Source: Paenibacillus silvae
GTDB lineage: Bacteria; Bacillota; Bacilli; Paenibacillales; Paenibacillaceae
DNA: 64,000 nucleotides
Reading direction: 5' to 3'
Assembly (NCBI RefSeq): GCF_014639235.1
Contig: NZ_BMFU01000004.1
Coordinates: 427,222 to 491,221, forward strand
Positions 60,106 to 64,000 of the stretch are shown here, piece by piece (the stretch's first letter is position 1; every line of letters starts with the position of its first letter). The notes under the pieces were generated by a model, which saw only the letters and a program-made list of their open reading frames with translations, had not been told where the DNA came from and did not search any database. A program made the translations under genes and the position numbers.

Positions 60106-60567
60106 TTGAGCACAACGAATATTAAATCTACCGTGGAAGAAATGATCCAACCCTACTTGAACGAACAAGGCTTCGAGCTGGTTGACATCGAATACGTCAA
60201 AGAAGGCAGCAACTGGTTTTTACGGGTGTATGTCGACAAAGAAGGTGGAATTGACATCGACGATTGTGTCTTGATCAGCGAAAAGCTGAGCGCCAAGCTG
60301 GATGAGAACGATCCGATTCCATCTGTCTATTTCCTTGAAGTGTCTTCTCCCGGTGCGGAACGTCCACTGAAGAAAGCGGAGGATGTTGCCAAAGCTGTAG
60401 GTAAAAATGTGTTTGTCACAACCTACGAGCCGGTGAATGGAATGAAGGAGTTCGAAGGCAAGCTGATTTCCTTTGATAACGGGGAGCTTGTCATTGAATC
60501 AGGCAAGAAGCAGCATACCGTTTCTTATGAAAAGGTTGCCAGTGCGCGCCTGGCTATTTTGTTTTAA
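60106..60567 (+). CDS. rimP: Ribosome maturation factor RimP
   Basis: A 153-residue RimP (YlxS) needed for 30S maturation. VEEMIQPYLNEQGFELVDIEYVKEGSNWFLRVYVDKEGGIDIDDCVLISEKLSAKLD and FLEVSSPGAERPLKK are typical. Start TTG 60106 with TGGAGGT upstream. First gene of the nusA-infB operon. Confidence 0.96.
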   Translation: MSTTNIKSTVEEMIQPYLNEQGFELVDIEYVKEGSNWFLRVYVDKEGGIDIDDCVLISEKLSAKLDENDPIPSVYFLEVSSPGAERPLKKAEDVAKAVGKNVFVTTYEPVNGMKEFEGKLISFDNGELVIESGKKQHTVSYEKVASARLAILF

Positions 60568-60599
60568 GTGCCTTGTTCACTTGATTAATGAAAAAGACA

Positions 60600-60663
60600 C
60601 ATCTCACGATAACGGCAAGGTGCTCACAAGTTTCGAGCCTTTCGCCGTTTTACGTATGAGATG
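60600..60663. repeat. Long hairpin between rimP and nusA
   Basis: CATCTCA (60600-60606) pairs with TGAGATG (60657-60663). Inside, ACGGCAAGG pairs with CCTTTCGCCGT through a one-base bulge. The structure ends about 27 bases before the nusA ATG and lacks a T tail. Confidence 0.65.
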
Positions 60664-60690
60664 CCATGTTTGAAAGGGGGATCAACATTC

Positions 60691-61788
60691 ATGAGTATGG
60701 ATTTTATTGAAGCAATGAATGAATTGGAACGGGAAAAAGGGATTAGCAAGGATGTGCTGTTTGAAGCAATCGAAGCTGCACTTATCTCCAGCTACAAGCG
60801 TAATTTTAACACGGCCCAGAACGTACGTGTTGACATGAACCGCAATACGGGGGTAATTCGGGTGTATGCCCGCAAGCTGATCGTAGAAGAAGTTCTGGAT
60901 TCGCGCACGGAAATTTCGTTGCCTGCTGCACGGGAAATCAACCCACACTTCCAGCTGGAAGATATTGCGGAGATTGAAGTTACGCCGCGCGACTTTGGAC
61001 GTATCGCCGCACAGACGGCCAAACAGGTTGTTACCCAGCGAATTCGTGAAGCCGAACGCGGCCTGATCTACAATGCTTTCGTAGATAAGGAAGAAGATAT
61101 CGTTACGGGAGTAGTGCAGCGTCAGGATTTGCGCAATATCTACATCGATCTGGGCAAAATCGAAGCGGCACTGCCTCTTACCGAGCTCATGCCGAACGAA
61201 AAGTTTGTTCATGGTGATCGCATCAAGGCATACATCACCAAGGTAGAAAATACGACCAAAGGGCCGCAAATCATCTTGTCACGTACTCACCCGGGACTGC
61301 TGAAACGTCTCTTTGAACTGGAAGTGCCTGAAATTTTTGACGGCGTAGTGGAGATTCGCTCCGTTGCTCGCGAAGCTGGATTCCGTTCCAAGATTGCAGT
61401 TCACTCCCGCAACGAGGAAGTTGATCCGGTGGGCTCCTGCGTAGGTCCAAAAGGAATGCGCGTGCAGACCATTGTGGGTGAGCTGCGCGGTGAGAAAATC
61501 GACATCGTTCGTTATTCCGAACAAGTGGACGAATATGTGGCTAATGCCCTGAGTCCTTCCAAGGTGTTGGAGGTTCACGTGTTCGAGGAGGAAAAGATGG
61601 CTCGAGTGATCGTTCCTGACTATCAACTGTCCCTTGCCATTGGCATCAAAGGCCAAAATGCCAGATTGGCAGCCAAACTGACAGGCTGGAAGATCGACAT
61701 TAAGAGTGAGAGCCAGGCGGAGCAGGAATTCGGTAGAGAAAAAGATTCTTCTTCAGAAATGCACCAGGATTCCGTCTCCGTCGACTAA
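60691..61788 (+). CDS. nusA: Transcription termination/antitermination factor NusA
   Basis: A 365-residue NusA. The N-terminal RNAP-binding domain (LEREKGISKDVLFEAIEAALISSYKRNF) is followed by an S1 domain (EEDIVTGVVQRQDLRNIYIDLG). Two KH domains follow (VGPKGMRVQTIVGELRGEKIDIV and LAIGIKGQNARLAAKLTGWKIDIKSE) with a short acidic tail. ATG 60691 follows GAAAGGGGGAT; earlier frame opening at 60661 lies in the hairpin. Confidence 0.97.
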   Translation: MSMDFIEAMNELEREKGISKDVLFEAIEAALISSYKRNFNTAQNVRVDMNRNTGVIRVYARKLIVEEVLDSRTEISLPAAREINPHFQLEDIAEIEVTPRDFGRIAAQTAKQVVTQRIREAERGLIYNAFVDKEEDIVTGVVQRQDLRNIYIDLGKIEAALPLTELMPNEKFVHGDRIKAYITKVENTTKGPQIILSRTHPGLLKRLFELEVPEIFDGVVEIRSVAREAGFRSKIAVHSRNEEVDPVGSCVGPKGMRVQTIVGELRGEKIDIVRYSEQVDEYVANALSPSKVLEVHVFEEEKMARVIVPDYQLSLAIGIKGQNARLAAKLTGWKIDIKSESQAEQEFGREKDSSSEMHQDSVSVD

Positions 61789-61813
61789 AGGAAAGCACGG
61801 GGGGCGCTGACGT

Positions 61814-62122
61814 ATGAAACCAAAAAAAGTGCCGATGCGCAAATGTGTCGCTTGTCAGGAAATGATGCCTAAAAAGCAGCTGATTCGCATCGTTAAAACG
61901 CCTGAGGATGAAGTGTTGATTGATTTGACGGGCAAAAAGTCTGGACGCGGCGCATATTTGTGTGGCAAAGAGTCCTGTTTCAAGCTTGCACTTAAAAATC
62001 GGGCGCTGGACCGGGCGCTGAAAAGCAAAGTTTCACCCGAGATATATGAACAGCTTGCTGCTGACTTCATTGCAGTAGAGGATGAATTTATTGCTGCACA
62101 GGGGCGTGAAGAGGATGAGTGA
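61814..62122 (+). CDS. rnpM: RNase P modulator RnpM (YlxR)
   Basis: A 102-residue YlxR-family protein. RKCVACQEMMPKKQLIRIVKTPEDEVLIDLTGKKSGRGAYLCGKESCF has the GRGAY(L/V)C motif and Cys pairs of the family, recently described as binding and modulating RNase P. ATG 61814 follows CGGGGGGCG. It overlaps ylxQ by 8 bases. Confidence 0.93.
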   Translation: MKPKKVPMRKCVACQEMMPKKQLIRIVKTPEDEVLIDLTGKKSGRGAYLCGKESCFKLALKNRALDRALKSKVSPEIYEQLAADFIAVEDEFIAAQGREEDE

Positions 62123-62444
62123 TGCAAAAGTATTATCTTACCTCGGGCTTTCTATGCGTGCTGGCAAGCTTGTTACAGGTGAAGAAATTGTACTGAAAGC
62201 GATCCGTTCAGGTGACGCCAAGATGGTTATTGTTGCAGGCGACGCTTCGGCGAATACACAGAAGAAATTTCGCGACAAATGTGGTACTTACAAGGTTCCG
62301 CTTCTTATCGGTTGGGATCGCGACCGTATTGGGTCAAGCATCGGTAAAGATACGCGGGTGGTTCTTGCAGTAACAGACCTTGGGTTTGCAAAAATGATCT
62401 CCAAGCAAGTCGGTATAATGTCGGAGGTGGAGTATATTGAGTAA
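62115..62444 (+). CDS. ylxQ: L7Ae-family RNA-binding protein YlxQ
   Basis: A 109-residue L7Ae/YbxF-type protein. LSYLGLSMRAGKLVTGEEIVLKAIRSGDAKMVIVAGDASANTQKKFRDKC and VPLLIGWDRDRIGSSIGKDTRVVLAVTDLGFAKMI are the family core. It probably binds kink-turn RNA. ATG 62115 (GTGAAGAGG before it) lies inside rnpM; the stop overlaps the infB start by 8 bases. Confidence 0.93.
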   Translation: MSDAKVLSYLGLSMRAGKLVTGEEIVLKAIRSGDAKMVIVAGDASANTQKKFRDKCGTYKVPLLIGWDRDRIGSSIGKDTRVVLAVTDLGFAKMISKQVGIMSEVEYIE

Positions 62445-64000
62445 ACAGGAAAACAAGGAAAAATTGCGAGTTTATGAATATGCGAAGTCCCTTAACATGA
62501 GCAGCAAGGAAATTATAACCATTCTTAAAAAGCTGGATATTCCCGTTAACAATCATATGAGCGTTATGGAGAATGGTTCAGTCAGCAAGGTGGAACAATT
62601 TTTTAAAGATATCAAATCCACTGCCGCATCCAAACAGGGTGGCGAAGCCAAATCGGTAGCCACTTCGTCCGTGCGCAGTGACAAACCAGTGGACAGCAAC
62701 AAGCCGGGCGGCGGAGTGAACACGCCGAAGAGCGGCAGTACAACCGGTAGTCCCGTACAAACAAAAATACAACAGGAAAAGCAGGTAGGTATGAACAATA
62801 GACCAAATTCCAACAATAACAATGGCGCTCAAAGATCAAGCGGCCAAGACAGCCGTAACAGAACAACAACTTCCCAAGGCTCAAACCAGGGAGGACAATC
62901 AGGAAATCGTCCAAGACCGGCTTCGAGTGGTCAAGGAAACACGGGGTCCCGTCCGCAAGGCACGGGTCAACGTCCGAACAATAGCGGCGGTCCTGGCAGA
63001 ACTTCAGGACCTAACAGCGGCAACCGTAGCGGTGGCCAAGGACAAGGGCAGGGACAAGGGCAGGGACAAGGTGGCCAACGCAGAGGCGGTCAAGGTAACT
63101 CAGGCAGCAACAATGGAAATCGCTCCAACAATAGTGGCGGTGGACGTCGCTTTGACGACAATCGCGGTGGCGGAGGCAATTTCCGCAATAACCGTGGCGG
63201 CAAGAACAACCGCAACCGAAATCAGCAACAGTATGTACAGCGTGAAAAAATTGATAACACACCGAAGAAAATCATCGTACGTGGTGATATGACGGTTGGT
63301 GAAACAGCGAAGCTGCTTCATAAAGATGCTTCCGAAGTTATCAAAAAGCTGATTGGTATGGGGGTTATGGCAACCATTAACCAGGAGCTTGATATTGATA
63401 CGATTCTTCTGCTTGCAGGTGAATTCGGTGTTGAAGTTGAAGTGAAAATTGTGCTTGAAGATGACCGTTTCGAAAATGTCGAGGAGAATGATGATCCTGC
63501 AGATCTGCAGTCCCGTCCTCCGGTTGTAACGATCATGGGTCACGTTGACCATGGTAAAACAACATTGCTCGATGCGATTCGCTCCACGAATGTAACGGGC
63601 GGCGAAGCTGGCGGTATCACACAGCACATTGGTGCATATCAAGTTGAGATTAACCATAAGAAAATTACGTTCCTGGATACACCGGGTCACGAAGCGTTTA
63701 CAGCGATGCGTGCGCGTGGTGCACAGGTTACGGATATGACAATTATTGTTGTAGCTGCAGATGATGGTGTTATGCCACAGACGGTTGAGGCGATTAACCA
63801 TGCCAAAGCTGCTGGTCTGCCGATTATCGTTGCAGTCAACAAAATTGACAAACCGGGTGCTGATCCTGATAAAGTGAAGCAGGAACTGACCAACTATGAA
63901 CTCGTTCCGGAAGAGTGGGGCGGAGATACGATCTTTGTAAACGTATCTGCGAAACAAAGAATGGGTCTGGAAGGTTTGCTTGAAATGATTCTTCTCGTTG
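62437..64000 (+). CDS. infB: Translation initiation factor IF-2 (3' truncated by window)
   Basis: The reading frame from TTG 62437 (TCGGAGGTGG upstream) stays open to the window end, about 521 codons. The N-terminal IF2_N module (RVYEYAKSLNMSSKEIITILKKLDI) is followed by a very Gly/Asn/Gln/Arg/Ser-rich linker (about residues 75-268) that includes a GQGQGQ repeat. The second IF2_N module (IVRGDMTVGETAKLLHKDASEVIKKLIGMGV) and the G domain with G1 GHVDHGKTT, G3 DTPGHEAF and G4 NKID come next. It delivers initiator fMet-tRNA. No stop is seen; domains III-IV lie beyond the edge. Confidence 0.97.
   Translation, partial: MSKQENKEKLRVYEYAKSLNMSSKEIITILKKLDIPVNNHMSVMENGSVSKVEQFFKDIKSTAASKQGGEAKSVATSSVRSDKPVDSNKPGGGVNTPKSGSTTGSPVQTKIQQEKQVGMNNRPNSNNNNGAQRSSGQDSRNRTTTSQGSNQGGQSGNRPRPASSGQGNTGSRPQGTGQRPNNSGGPGRTSGPNSGNRSGGQGQGQGQGQGQGGQRRGGQGNSGSNNGNRSNNSGGGRRFDDNRGGGGNFRNNRGGKNNRNRNQQQYVQREKIDNTPKKIIVRGDMTVGETAKLLHKDASEVIKKLIGMGVMATINQELDIDTILLLAGEFGVEVEVKIVLEDDRFENVEENDDPADLQSRPPVVTIMGHVDHGKTTLLDAIRSTNVTGGEAGGITQHIGAYQVEINHKKITFLDTPGHEAFTAMRARGAQVTDMTIIVVAADDGVMPQTVEAINHAKAAGLPIIVAVNKIDKPGADPDKVKQELTNYELVPEEWGGDTIFVNVSAKQRMGLEGLLEMILLV
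63041..63071 (+). repeat. 12-bp tandem repeat in the infB linker
   Basis: GACAAGGGCAGG occurs twice in tandem (63041-63052, 63053-63064) plus a partial third copy, encoding GQGQGQ. In-frame repeats like this can expand or contract by slippage without breaking the gene. Confidence 0.8.

Noticed and set aside
62822..63292. 156-codon plus-strand frame inside infB
   Set aside because: Out-of-frame reading of the Gly/Asn/Gln-rich infB linker; the IF-2 frame is open from 62437 to the window end.
63100..63957. 285-codon minus-strand frame opposite infB
   Set aside because: The plus strand encodes unmistakable IF-2 G-domain motifs through this stretch.
1..64000. CRISPR array, tRNA or rRNA genes, insertion sequences
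   Set aside because: No regularly spaced repeats, no cloverleaf candidates, and no transposase or terminal inverted repeats with target duplications were seen.

Overview
The window is a chromosomal segment of an endospore-forming-type Firmicute, almost certainly a Paenibacillus or close relative. The evidence is the Bacillus-style gene order (dprA-topA-trmFO-hslVU, a fla/che operon, then rpsB-tsf-pyrH-frr-uppS-cdsA-dxr-rseP-proS-polC-rimP-nusA-rnpM-ylxQ-infB), strong GGAGG-type ribosome binding sites, frequent TTG/GTG starts, Gram-positive proteins such as PolC, FliY, CheC, CheD, SwrB and an OhrR-like regulator, and moderate GC content. No rRNA, tRNA, insertion sequence, prophage or CRISPR array was seen. 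Every gene reads intact; the first and last are cut by the window edges.

Layout. (1) 1-1620: the tail of a FliK-like gene, a stand-alone FlhB C-terminal homologue, yraN and a nitroreductase. (2) 1777-4192: comM on the minus strand, divergent from an ohrR-like regulator. (3) 4439-13690: sucCD, dprA, topA, trmFO, hslV and hslU; compared with Bacillus subtilis, xerC/codV is missing before hslV and codY after hslU. (4) 13691-14697: a 1-kb AT-rich region without an established gene. It holds a large hairpin terminator, a good SigD-type promoter, a 41-codon ORF with a ribosome binding site, and a second terminator. (5) 14698-46378: a fla/che operon of nearly 32 kb, from flgB to a MltG-like gene. 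It encodes rod, hook, MS ring, C ring, export gate, FlhF/FlhG, the CheY/B/A/W/C/D chemotaxis core and sigma-D. Four less-studied genes accompany it: an orphan membrane protein before sigD and, around swrB, a FapA/DUF342 protein, a charged small protein and a MltG-like protein lacking its catalytic domain. (6) 46596-64000: translation, lipid, isoprenoid and replication housekeeping genes, ending inside infB.

How it works together. The fla/che genes are mostly overlapping or separated by a few bases, so one long transcript is likely; sigD within it would feed back on late motility genes. The rpsB-to-polC part has its own promoters and internal terminators (after the MltG-like gene, between rpsB and tsf, before pyrH, after frr). 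rimP-nusA-rnpM-ylxQ-infB starts from a near-consensus SigA promoter.

Most notable: the SigD promoter/small ORF/terminator unit in the slot where codY would be; two CcpA-type cre-like sites, one at the sucC promoter and one on the dprA promoter; an archaeal/eukaryal-type prolyl-tRNA synthetase in the locus where B. subtilis has the bacterial type; and several strong intergenic hairpins (dprA-topA, hslV-hslU, proS-polC, rimP-nusA, before pyrH). All functional calls rest on motif recognition and gene order only; no database search was run.
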